From NCBI GenBank assembly GCA_041649015.1, contig JBAZNU010000001.1, positions 124,001 to 188,000 of the forward strand: a stretch of DNA of 64,000 nucleotides, given 5' to 3'. The notes beneath the pieces were generated by a model. It did no database searches, was not told where the DNA came from, and saw only the letters and a program-made list of their open reading frames with translations. The DNA is from Ignavibacteria bacterium. Its GTDB lineage: Bacteria; Bacteroidota; Ignavibacteria; Tepidaquicellales; Tepidaquicellaceae. How positions within the stretch are numbered: the stretch's first letter is position 1; every line of letters begins with the position of its first letter. The position numbers were made by a program, and so were the translations under genes. Shown here piece after piece: positions 35,267 to 44,031 of the stretch.

Positions 35267-36538
35267 ATGGGTATAAAAAATTTCATTAAAGACCTCAGAA
35301 ACAAGAAAGAACATCGACCGGTTTTCGGAGGACTTGAAATTTTTAAATATATCGGACCGGGACTGCTCGTTACGGTCGGTTTTATCGACCCGGGCAACTG
35401 GGCTTCAAACATTTCTGCAGGGGCAGATTTTGGATACACACTTCTATGGATGGTAACGCTTTCAACTGTAATGCTAATCATACTTCAGCACAACGTGGCA
35501 CACCTTGGAATCGTTTCCGGTCTATGCCTGTCTGAAGCAGCAACTTTTCACACGCCTAAACCTGTTTCAAGAACTATTTTAGGTTCTGCGGTACTCGCAT
35601 CCATATCAACCTCACTTGCAGAAATTCTCGGTGCTGCAATAGCATTAAATATGCTTTTGAAGATTCCGATAAAAATAGGTTCTTTAATTACCGTTATAGC
35701 GGTCAGTATTTTACTCTTCACTAATTCATACCGGCGAATAGAAAAATATATCATAGGTTTTGTTTCCATTATTGGAATCTCATTTATATACGAATTGTTC
35801 ATCGCTGATGTTGACTGGGGAAGTGCAGCTATGGGTTGGATTACACCAAACATGCCCGACGGCTCTATTATGATAGTAATGGCAGTGCTGGGTGCTGTCG
35901 TTATGCCGCATAATTTATACCTTCACAGCGAAATCATCCAAAGCCGTCAGTGGAACCTTGAGAATGAAGATGTAATTAAGAAGCAGCTCGATTATGAATT
36001 TTATGACACTCTTTTCTCAATGGTAATCGGATGGGCAATTAATAGTGCAATGATAATTCTTGCTGCTGCTGCATTTTTTAAAAACGGACTGCCTGTCAGC
36101 GAACTCGAACAGGCAAAGTCACTTCTTGAACCACTGCTCGGAAACTACGCTGCAATTATCTTTGCTGTTGCACTGCTCTTTGCTGGGTTTGCTTCAAGTA
36201 TTACCTCCGGTATGGCAGGAGGTTCAATTCTTGCCGGAATGTTCGGTGAACCTTATGACATTAATGACAGCCACTCAAAACTCGGTGTCGGCATTTCTCT
36301 TATTGCTGCTTTGATAATTATTCTTTTCATTAGCAATCCGTTTAAAGGACTTATTATATCACAAATGATTCTAAGCATTCAGCTTCCATTCACAATATTC
36401 CTTCAAATATATTTAACCTCTTCTAAAAAGATTATGGGTAAACATGCTAACAATGTTTTCACAAAATATTTATTACTGCTTATAGCGGCTGTCGTAACTT
36501 ACCTTAATATCCGGCTTTTCATTTCATTCTTCGTATAA
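35267..36538 (+). CDS. Nramp-family divalent metal transporter
   Basis: 423 residues, about 11 helices. The helix-1 ligands D41-P-G-N44 (GFIDPGNWASN) and the helix-6 motif M213-P-H (GAVVMPHNLYLHSE) are intact, so Mn2+/Fe2+ uptake driven by protons is expected (MntH branch). The motif Met favours transition metals over Ca2+ or Mg2+. It is the last of the plus-strand set starting at the ydcF-like gene. No metal-regulator site was noticed upstream because the gene has no spacer of its own. Confidence 0.94.
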   Translation: MGIKNFIKDLRNKKEHRPVFGGLEIFKYIGPGLLVTVGFIDPGNWASNISAGADFGYTLLWMVTLSTVMLIILQHNVAHLGIVSGLCLSEAATFHTPKPVSRTILGSAVLASISTSLAEILGAAIALNMLLKIPIKIGSLITVIAVSILLFTNSYRRIEKYIIGFVSIIGISFIYELFIADVDWGSAAMGWITPNMPDGSIMIVMAVLGAVVMPHNLYLHSEIIQSRQWNLENEDVIKKQLDYEFYDTLFSMVIGWAINSAMIILAAAAFFKNGLPVSELEQAKSLLEPLLGNYAAIIFAVALLFAGFASSITSGMAGGSILAGMFGEPYDINDSHSKLGVGISLIAALIIILFISNPFKGLIISQMILSIQLPFTIFLQIYLTSSKKIMGKHANNVFTKYLLLLIAAVVTYLNIRLFISFFV

Positions 36539-36682
36539 GAATTTACGGTTTATTAATATTTTTCTTATTTATTTTATTTGTGTTTACATTTGATTCCTAA
36601 TAATACATATTATCCCCTGTTTAGTTTTTGAATATTTACAAGATCTTTTCAATTTTATTGCTGAACAAGGAGGAATGTCTTT

Positions 36683-36690
36683 TATGTTTG
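36683..36690 (+). promoter_or_regulatory. Possible -7 box (TATGTTTG) upstream of the surface locus
   Basis: TATGTTTG fits TAnnTTTG, with a TTG 22 bases upstream (36658-36660), 94 bases before the ATG at 36784. It overlaps an inverted repeat (TGTTTG ... CAAACA, 36685 to about 36709). Another TACATTTG occurs at 36585-36592. The spacer 36539-36783 has no ORF. Confidence 0.35.
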
Positions 36691-36783
36691 TTCTTGACAT
36701 AAGGCAAACAAAAGACTAAATTAAATCAGAGTTTAATATCTGATATAAAACGGATTTATAATCTCATAAACTAAACGGAGAAC

Positions 36784-39700
36784 ATGAAAAACAACTTTAC
36801 AGAATTCACTCTGAATTTTGCTTCATTGCATTTGTTCAGACGTATTTCTATTGCCTTTGCTGTTATATTATTTGTTACATCGGCTGTGCATTCACAGTCG
36901 TCAATTCAAATAAAACTCCAGCAGCCTCCTCCAAATCAGTTAAGTATAGCAGACCTTTACAACATTGAACTAAATAACACTTCAAATAATGATGTTGAGT
37001 TCTATCTGTACGGTACTCTAAATGAATCAAAAGCAGGGCTAATAGCATCTGCAACCACCACCCCCGTTAAACTAAAAGCAAAAGAAAGAAAACGATTCAA
37101 AGCAAGCGACCTGCCGAAAACTCCTGAGGTATCCTATCCAAGCAGGGATAGCCGGTATAAAGATGCTCTCATGAGAAAAGGCTCTTTACCCGACGGTAAC
37201 TATACAATCTGCGTCTATGCAAAGCAGACAGGTACAAACGATGAACTCGGAAGCGATTGCAGAGATAATGAAATCAAAATCGAACAGGAAGTTGAAATAA
37301 GTTTGCTAACCCCGGAAAATAAATCAGAAATAAACACAGATGAGCCGCTAATGTTTAGTTGGGTTAGTATGGGAAATCTTAAGGGGAGTTATAAAATTAA
37401 GATTGTAGAAATATCCTCAGACGAATCTCCCGAAGCAGCAATGATTCATAGTAAACCTTTTTTTGAGAAGGAATATTTAAAAACAAATTTCGTGTATCCC
37501 TCAACCGGACAAAAACTGCAGCCCGGGAAAAGGTATGCATGGCAAATCAGCAATGGGAAAGTCATAAGCGGAACTTCAACCTTCATGATAGTATCAGGCG
37601 GGGGTCAAATAACTGTTTCCCTTACACCTGTAATTGCCGCTAACTGCTGTTTTGCTGTAAACGTAAACAACAGTACTGGAACGCTTTCCTATGATGCTTT
37701 TAGAATGGTTCTACCTGCAAATTACATTCAAAGTGCAAATCCGGTAAATTGCAGTGTAATGCCAGCCGCGCCACCAATTACTAATCATATGCTCTGGAAA
37801 GGGCTCGGTGACTTTCAGGCAGGAACAAACAATTATGGAACAGTTTGTTTTACAAGTGCTTCAGCACCGTTTCAAATTTTTATTCAATGGTCAACAAACG
37901 GGGGCGAATCATACGCTAATATTATGGATACGCTCACGGTTAACTGCGGTCAAACGACTCCAACCAGTTTCTGTACTGATTTCGAGAACAACACAATATC
38001 AAACTGGAAAACATACACCAATGACGCTGGGAATATCACAAATTCAACTAATAATATGTATGTCTTTTCACCAGGTTCAACAATAGGTTCATCAAATTAT
38101 TCTCTTCGTGTAAACGACGTTGCCGGATCTACATTTATTTATAACAAAGTAAACTATGTAGGAAATTATTCACAATTTACGGGAAATTGTTTATGCTATG
38201 ATTTTAAACTTATAACAGATGCCATGGGAATGGTTGTAAATCCAAGAATATATTTAGTTCAGAATTTTGACGAAACACAACCAATGGTATGGGGAACAAA
38301 CCCGCAGATAGCCGCCGTATTTACTGCTTCGACTTCTGTTCAAGATAGTTCAGACTGGGTGCATATATGCGCACCTTTAGGACCATGCGCTAACGGATCT
38401 CTACCTTTAAGTTCGGAAGGAACCTGGAAAGTATTAAATGGTGGGGATACTTGCACGAACTGGACTAACTTACTAAGCAATGTAACTGCAGTAATGTTTT
38501 TAGTCGATATGAGCGGCTCGTCAGGGAACGAAAAATTTCTTATAGATAACGTCTGTATCATGAACTGTAATCCACCCCATGGTTCATCAAATCCATGCGA
38601 TTCATTAACAGCAACCATTTCTCCGTCTCCAGTCGGAAACTGCTGCGGTGTGATTAATTTAAGCCAACCGCAGAATTTAGCTGGTGTCAATACGATTGAG
38701 TTTCTGCCGCTTGGACAAAACACATTCGTGTCTGGAAGTCTCGGAAGCAGCTACACGGGCTGGATGTACACATCATCAAGTCCGCAGAATTACACTGTTA
38801 AAAAGAATTCTGGCGTACCCGGCGGACAGCTCAACGGATTCTTTAATTTCTGTCTTTCAACGCTTTCAAGTCCTCAGCAGATTGTCGTTAGCTGGAAAAA
38901 TGATAATACTATTATATGTTCAGACACTGTGAACGTCAATTGTAATATCCCTTGCGTAACCTTTAAACAGGATACGCTTGTTTGTAACGGTAGTAATTAC
39001 GATCTGACATATTCGATTACTAACAATTCTAATTTCAGTATCGGTGTCGTAGAATATACAGTTCTTTCTCCGACGGGTGCTGTGATAACTCCGGTTTCAT
39101 CCGCTATATCACCCGCGCTGGGTAATAATCAGACATCAGGTTCTATCACAGCAGTAATAAGCGGTGCAGATGAAAACACGAATATCTGCATACTCATGAA
39201 ATACATTAGTCCTGACAATTGCTGCTGGTGCTACGATACTTTATGTATAACAACACCATCATGTATTTGCGAAGATGTAAGCGCTTCGATTACAGGAGAC
39301 CCATATAATTGCTGTTACGATTTGAACCTGATTAATAACGCTCCCGCTAATTATTTTACTCAGGTGAAACTAAAAACAGAATCAGGAACTATGTTCAGCA
39401 CGTGGACAGCGGCTTCTGGAAGCGGCTGGGGTTCGATGAATATATTTCCTTCCAACGAAATACAGTATGTTCATTCGAGCGGATTTATTCCAACCGGTAA
39501 TCAAAACAATATTCTTAATTTCTGCCTGGCAGGATTTACAACATCTCCGCAAAAAATTCTCGTCGAATGGATTAAAGACGCTGAAATTGTTTGTATAGAT
39601 ACACTTACAACAACCTGTCCTCCAAGAGAAGAACCGAAGAATAACTGTGCACAAATAATAAACGACTCGATCGAATGCCTTGCAAACGGCACTTTCAAGT

Positions 39701-40647
39701 ATAATTTCCAGATACAAAATAATTCGAATAATACAACAACAGGATTTATACTTAATCCTATATCTCCATCCGACCTGACGCTATCTCCGGTAAACTTCCC
39801 GAACGTAAGTATAGGACCAAATGGTATTTCAACTCCTCAATCATTAATTATCAGCGGTGTCGGCGAGGGAGTCAACGTTTGCTTTGAAACAGCTATTTAC
39901 AAACACATCGGACAAAACTATAGTTGGTGCTGCCACGGAGATACTGTTTGCATCACAACTCCTGTTTGCAAGCCGCCCGAAGTGCCATGTAAGTTCAAGG
40001 CTAAAGTTCTGGATGTTAAATGCGAAGATGACCATGGTAATGCAAGATATTCTATAGAATTTAAAATAAGCAACCCAAACAGTAATCCGGTAATGTTAAG
40101 CAATATTACGTCAAGTAATCTTACTTTAATTTCACCTGCTTTACCAAGCATTTTAAGTCCGGGAACAAGTAACATTACTTGTGTTTTTACTTCAAATGGT
40201 GCGCCGGTAAATCCTGCTTGTTTTACATTTAGTTTTGTAGATGATAAAAATCCAAAAGATACTTGCAATGAAACAGTATGCAGAGATTTACCTCTCTGTG
40301 TTAATCCAATAGATTGCGGCTGCGACAAGAACTGGTCAGGTAGCATAAAAATCGGTTCAACTACTATTGGCTGTAACTCTAAGATAATAAAAACTGTTAA
40401 CGCCGGACAGAATACGGTTACAGCACCTGTTTATAGTTGTATTGCACCATGCGTACCAAAATATCAATATACGGTAAAGAAATCCGGGCAGACTGTAACA
40501 AGCGGAACAAGTAATAGCAATAGTTTCACTTATAATTTTCCTGCAGGTACATACACAATAACTTATGAGGTGTTCTGCGGTGAAAAACTCTGCGGTGAAT
40601 GCAAGATAACTGTTAATTTTAGTGGCGGTACAGAGGGTCCTAAGTAA
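36784..40647 (+). CDS. Large Cys-rich modular exported protein with TANFOR-like N-terminus
   Basis: 1287 residues. Signal at about 19-38 (RRISIAFAVILFVTSAVHSQ) after an 18-residue head. Residues 40-165 and 170-270 form two beta domains resembling the TANFOR-type domain of Bacteroidota surface proteins, including the C143/C159 pair (CVYAKQTG...GSDC). Then modules alternate: A (about 275-388, 608-720, 832-945; each with N-C-C near the start, FCL or VCF, then I/V-x-x-x-W and a C-x-D-T-L closing) and B (about 724-827, 955-1062, 1069-1172; each starting near a Cys, closing with a C-x-x-T/D-x-x-C type turn). A 200-residue jelly-roll-like insert (397-597, FCTDFENNTISNW) sits between the first two A modules. 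The end (GGTEGPK) has no YPNPFNP tail. Secretion route and ligand unknown. A GGAG lies four bases before the ATG. The next gene shares the N-terminal domains. Confidence 0.75.
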   Translation: MKNNFTEFTLNFASLHLFRRISIAFAVILFVTSAVHSQSSIQIKLQQPPPNQLSIADLYNIELNNTSNNDVEFYLYGTLNESKAGLIASATTTPVKLKAKERKRFKASDLPKTPEVSYPSRDSRYKDALMRKGSLPDGNYTICVYAKQTGTNDELGSDCRDNEIKIEQEVEISLLTPENKSEINTDEPLMFSWVSMGNLKGSYKIKIVEISSDESPEAAMIHSKPFFEKEYLKTNFVYPSTGQKLQPGKRYAWQISNGKVISGTSTFMIVSGGGQITVSLTPVIAANCCFAVNVNNSTGTLSYDAFRMVLPANYIQSANPVNCSVMPAAPPITNHMLWKGLGDFQAGTNNYGTVCFTSASAPFQIFIQWSTNGGESYANIMDTLTVNCGQTTPTSFCTDFENNTISNWKTYTNDAGNITNSTNNMYVFSPGSTIGSSNYSLRVNDVAGSTFIYNKVNYVGNYSQFTGNCLCYDFKLITDAMGMVVNPRIYLVQNFDETQPMVWGTNPQIAAVFTASTSVQDSSDWVHICAPLGPCANGSLPLSSEGTWKVLNGGDTCTNWTNLLSNVTAVMFLVDMSGSSGNEKFLIDNVCIMNCNPPHGSSNPCDSLTATISPSPVGNCCGVINLSQPQNLAGVNTIEFLPLGQNTFVSGSLGSSYTGWMYTSSSPQNYTVKKNSGVPGGQLNGFFNFCLSTLSSPQQIVVSWKNDNTIICSDTVNVNCNIPCVTFKQDTLVCNGSNYDLTYSITNNSNFSIGVVEYTVLSPTGAVITPVSSAISPALGNNQTSGSITAVISGADENTNICILMKYISPDNCCWCYDTLCITTPSCICEDVSASITGDPYNCCYDLNLINNAPANYFTQVKLKTESGTMFSTWTAASGSGWGSMNIFPSNEIQYVHSSGFIPTGNQNNILNFCLAGFTTSPQKILVEWIKDAEIVCIDTLTTTCPPREEPKNNCAQIINDSIECLANGTFKYNFQIQNNSNNTTTGFILNPISPSDLTLSPVNFPNVSIGPNGISTPQSLIISGVGEGVNVCFETAIYKHIGQNYSWCCHGDTVCITTPVCKPPEVPCKFKAKVLDVKCEDDHGNARYSIEFKISNPNSNPVMLSNITSSNLTLISPALPSILSPGTSNITCVFTSNGAPVNPACFTFSFVDDKNPKDTCNETVCRDLPLCVNPIDCGCDKNWSGSIKIGSTTIGCNSKIIKTVNAGQNTVTAPVYSCIAPCVPKYQYTVKKSGQTVTSGTSNSNSFTYNFPAGTYTITYEVFCGEKLCGECKITVNFSGGTEGPK

Positions 40648-40660
40648 ACAGTTATTTATT

Positions 40661-40704
40661 GAAATAAATGAGCGGAAAGGTAATTCTGCTCTTTATTTCT
40701 TTTT
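40661..40704 (+). terminator. Probable rho-independent terminator or attenuator
   Basis: Stem GAAATAAA (40661-40668) and GAGC (40670-40673) pair with GCTC (40688-40691) and TTTATTTC (40692-40699), with a single bulged T at 40669, followed by five T residues. It lies between the two genes of the surface locus, 14 bases after the first stop. If active it would separate their expression levels. Confidence 0.6.
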
Positions 40705-40736
40705 AATTAAGAATTAAAATATATTAATTATAAGAT

Positions 40737-43280
40737 ATGAAGAAAATAATTTTTACTGTTGTCTCATTAATACTGTTTACGGTAAATTTGTTCGCGCAGG
40801 TAAATGTTTATCTCGAACAGCCTCCTCCATTTCAGTTTAAGGCTGATAATCTGTGGAAAGTTACGTTATCTAACAGCGGTTCGGCTGTTAACGTTTATCT
40901 CTTCGCTCAGGTTACTGACATAAAAACTAATCAGAAAGTTGCAGAGGGAAGAACTTCAAGCTTTTTACTTCCGACTGGCTCCAAAAAAGTTAATGCTTCC
41001 GAAATAAGTCCTATTGATATTAAAAAATATGATAATAACGTCGAGAAAACTTTAAACAGTACAGGTACTTTCAAGAGCGGAGAGTATAACATCTGCATTT
41101 ATGCAAGAAACTCTGCAGATGGTTCCGACCTCGGTTCTTTCTGCAACGATTATGAAATTCTTAACGTCACTCAAACAGAATTGATTATGCCGGAAGATAA
41201 CGAAGAAGTCAGTACTTTCCAGCCGATGTTTTCATGGCTGCCGCCAACGCCCTACCCGACTGGAGTTAGAGTTACTTATGAAATTTCATTTTATACAATT
41301 TTAAACAGGCAATCCGCTTACTATGCTACCATTTCAAACCCCGCTTCTTACGTTGAGAAAAACATTAAATCAAACTTGTTTCAGTATCCTCTCGTCGGTA
41401 GAAGATTCGTTCACGGAATGAAATATGCTTGGCAGGTTAAAACTTATTTCGATGGATCGCTCATGAATCAAAGCGAAATAAGAACATTTTTGTACAAGGA
41501 CTTAACATCGGATGAACTCAGCAGCGACAGTCTTTTAAAATCTAACACTCGTGATTTCGGAAAAAATTATGACAACGAAAATGTGCAGAATAATTATAAC
41601 CTGAGATTAAGCACCGGAGGCACAACAAAAAACTCAGTGTTCGGTACAAAATCTTTTGATTTCGGTCTGTCGTATAAAATTGGAAGCAATTTTCAAAACG
41701 AACAATCAAAAAATTCCGAATCTCCCGCAAACTTTGGATATATTAACATTAGTCCAACTGTCGCATTCTATGGAATACCTTTTAAAATGGACCTGTATTT
41801 AGATACTAAACAAAAAGATTACAGACAAAATATTAACAGCTTCGCCTTGTTATTTGACCTGAACAGTCTAAAAAATCAAATAAAGGAAAAAATCGGCGAT
41901 GAATCTAAAAAGTTACCGGGGCACTTAAAATTTATTTCTATGTTCAAGGAAATTGGTATTTGGGAAACTTATCCGACCTATACCGAATACACTGTCAGCG
42001 GTGTTAAAGTTAAAGGTCTTGATTTTACTTTTAATCCGGGCTTGCTTTACTTGAAAGCGACTGGTTTAGGTAACCTCGACGCTATTCCGGATTCTGTCTA
42101 TGCAAGAAATCTGTACGCTGGAAGCATTGGTGTCGGCGAGAAAGAAAACTCCCATCTTCATTTCACGTACATGAAATCTTTTGATAGAGAAAATACCATA
42201 AATCCGTCAACTGTCAGTTCATCATTAGGCCCCCCTTCAATCATCCCAACCCCGGGTGAAAACACATTGCTTGGTGCAGATGGAAAGCTTAATCTGTTGA
42301 ATGAAAGAATATCACTTGAATCTGAAGCCGTCGTCACAGTTACTACACGTGATAAGTTCGCTCCAAAACTTGCAGCCGGCGATATACCATCGTTTCTCGA
42401 AAACCTTACAAATGCTAACACAAGCAGCCAGTATGACCTAATGTACAGAATAAAAGGTGCATTTAATCTCCCTGAGACAAAGTCTAATCTCGGTATTGAG
42501 TATAAACTCATCGGACCGGGCTTCATTTCTTACGGCGCACCAGGTATTTCTGGGAAAGGACAGATGAGGCTGAAAGTTACTCTCGATCAGGAATTTCTAA
42601 ATGGCATCATTTTGTTTAACGGCGGTTATGAACATAAAAATGACAACGTCGGCGAATTAAATTCTATAACAACTTATACTAACAAGTATGATTTCAAAGT
42701 TAAATTCAAATTTGATAAAACAGCAAACTTAACTCTTAGGTACATGCCTATTAGGTCCTTTAATAACGGTCCTCATGTCGATTATTATGAAAATGACCTC
42801 GATATCCTTTCATTAGTCTCGGGATATAAGTTATCCGCAAAATCCTTCTTTGCAAATTCACTCCTGATTATTACATCAACAAAAAGTTCTGACAATAGAC
42901 CGCAGGATTCGGCGTATTTCTCAATCGTAGATTTCACTTTCAGGGAAGATATTAACTTTAAAAAACTTCCGTTGACTTTATCCGCTTCACTTACATATAA
43001 CATAAAAAATACTCCTCTGGATAATACTAACATGACCGGTTTTGGTATTATGGGTTCTTACACTGCTTTCGATATCTGGAATAATTCCCTTGGCTTTGAT
43101 TTCACAAATGAATGGGGAACGAACAGAAAATTCGGAATATCGTTTACCTCTAGCGTTCCGTTTTGGAATGTCGCTGATTTTTATTTAACCGCGGAACAGA
43201 ATTTTTACAGGGAGAAATATTATCTTTACGGAAATAACGATGAGTTCGTTCTTACAGCAACATTATCCAAAAGTTTTTAA
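40737..43280 (+). CDS. Predicted outer-membrane beta-barrel with TANFOR-like N-terminus
   Basis: 847 residues. Signal MKKIIFTVVSLILFTVNLFAQ, then two domains homologous to the start of the previous protein: residues 22-140 (VYLEQPPPFQF ... C120 and C136, the same 16-residue spacing as C143/C159 upstream) and about 145-253 (MFSWLPPTPYPTGV ... KYAWQV). From about 290 the chain is amphipathic beta strands with alternating aromatics and ends FVLTATLSKSF, the terminal Phe typical of Bam-inserted outer-membrane proteins. It should be a barrel carrying two exposed or periplasmic N-terminal domains. It follows the Cys-rich gene by 89 bases. The barrel call is from strand pattern, not from a named family. 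Confidence 0.75.
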   Translation: MKKIIFTVVSLILFTVNLFAQVNVYLEQPPPFQFKADNLWKVTLSNSGSAVNVYLFAQVTDIKTNQKVAEGRTSSFLLPTGSKKVNASEISPIDIKKYDNNVEKTLNSTGTFKSGEYNICIYARNSADGSDLGSFCNDYEILNVTQTELIMPEDNEEVSTFQPMFSWLPPTPYPTGVRVTYEISFYTILNRQSAYYATISNPASYVEKNIKSNLFQYPLVGRRFVHGMKYAWQVKTYFDGSLMNQSEIRTFLYKDLTSDELSSDSLLKSNTRDFGKNYDNENVQNNYNLRLSTGGTTKNSVFGTKSFDFGLSYKIGSNFQNEQSKNSESPANFGYINISPTVAFYGIPFKMDLYLDTKQKDYRQNINSFALLFDLNSLKNQIKEKIGDESKKLPGHLKFISMFKEIGIWETYPTYTEYTVSGVKVKGLDFTFNPGLLYLKATGLGNLDAIPDSVYARNLYAGSIGVGEKENSHLHFTYMKSFDRENTINPSTVSSSLGPPSIIPTPGENTLLGADGKLNLLNERISLESEAVVTVTTRDKFAPKLAAGDIPSFLENLTNANTSSQYDLMYRIKGAFNLPETKSNLGIEYKLIGPGFISYGAPGISGKGQMRLKVTLDQEFLNGIILFNGGYEHKNDNVGELNSITTYTNKYDFKVKFKFDKTANLTLRYMPIRSFNNGPHVDYYENDLDILSLVSGYKLSAKSFFANSLLIITSTKSSDNRPQDSAYFSIVDFTFREDINFKKLPLTLSASLTYNIKNTPLDNTNMTGFGIMGSYTAFDIWNNSLGFDFTNEWGTNRKFGISFTSSVPFWNVADFYLTAEQNFYREKYYLYGNNDEFVLTATLSKSF

Positions 43281-43293
43281 TTTCTTAATGAAA

Positions 43294-43372
43294 TAGCCCC
43301 GCTGCATACGACAATAATTTTTATCTTTACCCGCAAAGCGAATTTAAATACATATCGCTTCCTGCAGGGCTA
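43294..43372. repeat. Inverted REP-like element (TAGCCCxGC ... CTGCAGGGCTA)
   Basis: TAGCCCCGCTGCA at 43294-43306 and TGCAGGGCTA at 43363-43372 are imperfect inverted ends around a 56-base AT-rich core. On the minus strand it reads TAGCCCTGCAGGAAGCGATA, very like a dispersed TAGCCCTGCAGGG..GC-ACATA repeat I know from Bacteroidota-type genomes. Confidence 0.55.
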
Positions 43373-43917
43373 AAGTTTTATGCCTTACCCCCTTCAGCAG
43401 GTTTAAACAGATATACGCTCTGTTCGTGTTTCTTTATATCTCCCCAAGATTCTCTTATTTAATTTCATACTTGAATTTTGGCTTACAGTTTGGGCTAACA
43501 AACAACAACTAACAACCATCAACCAATATACCTTCCTACTTATAATCACAAAATTTTTCGAAATTGTGCCACGAAAATTCTCATTTCTAAAATATTTTCG
43601 CCCTTAAAAAAATCTTTTTCATTAAATAATTCCATGTATTTCTTGTCACTTATAATCCGTACAAAAAAATCGACAAAAATATGCCGTGTCCAGATTTTGG
43701 TTCTTGTAGTGATTAATAATGAAGGGAGTGAGTAAAATATTGTAATAAATATTTCTCTGTTATTTTTTAAGTTTTATTCCCCGAAAATGCTCAAAAATCG
43801 CACTTTCGTTTTTTCTTAATCTTTCAGTCACCTTGTACTCAGATTGGTCTTAAATTGGTCTCGAAAAATATTCCTGTTTTATTGTCCGATTAGTGCTCAC
43901 TGCTTTTTATCATAAAA

Positions 43918-43939
43918 AAAGCCCGTAAAAACGGGCTTT
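43918..43939 (-). terminator. Rho-independent terminator
   Basis: AAAGCCCGT-AAAA-ACGGGCTTT, a 9-bp perfect stem at 43918-43939. On the minus strand it is followed by a run of seven T's (AAAAAAA at 43914-43920 on plus). It serves the Asp-box protein gene that ends at 44032. Confidence 0.85.
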
Positions 43940-43966
43940 CAAATAATTTTAAATCTTTCTCAACTG

Positions 43967-43994
43967 TTTACTGACCACTGTTTACTGATCACTG
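43967..43994. repeat. 14-bp tandem repeat
   Basis: TTTACTGACCACTG and TTTACTGATCACTG are adjacent 14-base copies differing at one base, followed by ATTATG. This CAGT(A/G)A-type tandem is a common low-complexity element in bacterial spacers. Confidence 0.6.
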
Positions 43995-44031
43995 ATTATG
44001 CGTTCTTTGCATCCCGACTTGTCGGGACTGA

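Larger units (their letters stand above)
43281..44031. other. 751-base intergenic region rich in decayed repeats
   Basis: No ORF is supported. It holds the REP-like element (43294-43372), the terminator 43918-43939, the 14-bp tandem repeat (43967-43994) and a 7-bp hairpin TCCCGAC-TT-GTCGGGA (44012-44027) ending four bases before the next stop codon. The middle part (43380-43900) is AT-rich with no recognisable gene. Confidence 0.6.

Noticed and set aside
39918..40346. 142-residue open frame on the minus strand
   Set aside because: Antisense to the repeat part of the Cys-rich gene; Cys and Pro/Leu pattern mirrors the sense codons.
44012..44027. TCCCGAC-TT-GTCGGGA as a terminator
   Set aside because: It lies before the 43918-43939 terminator for the same gene and has a two-base loop and no T-tract; kept only as a spacer remark.
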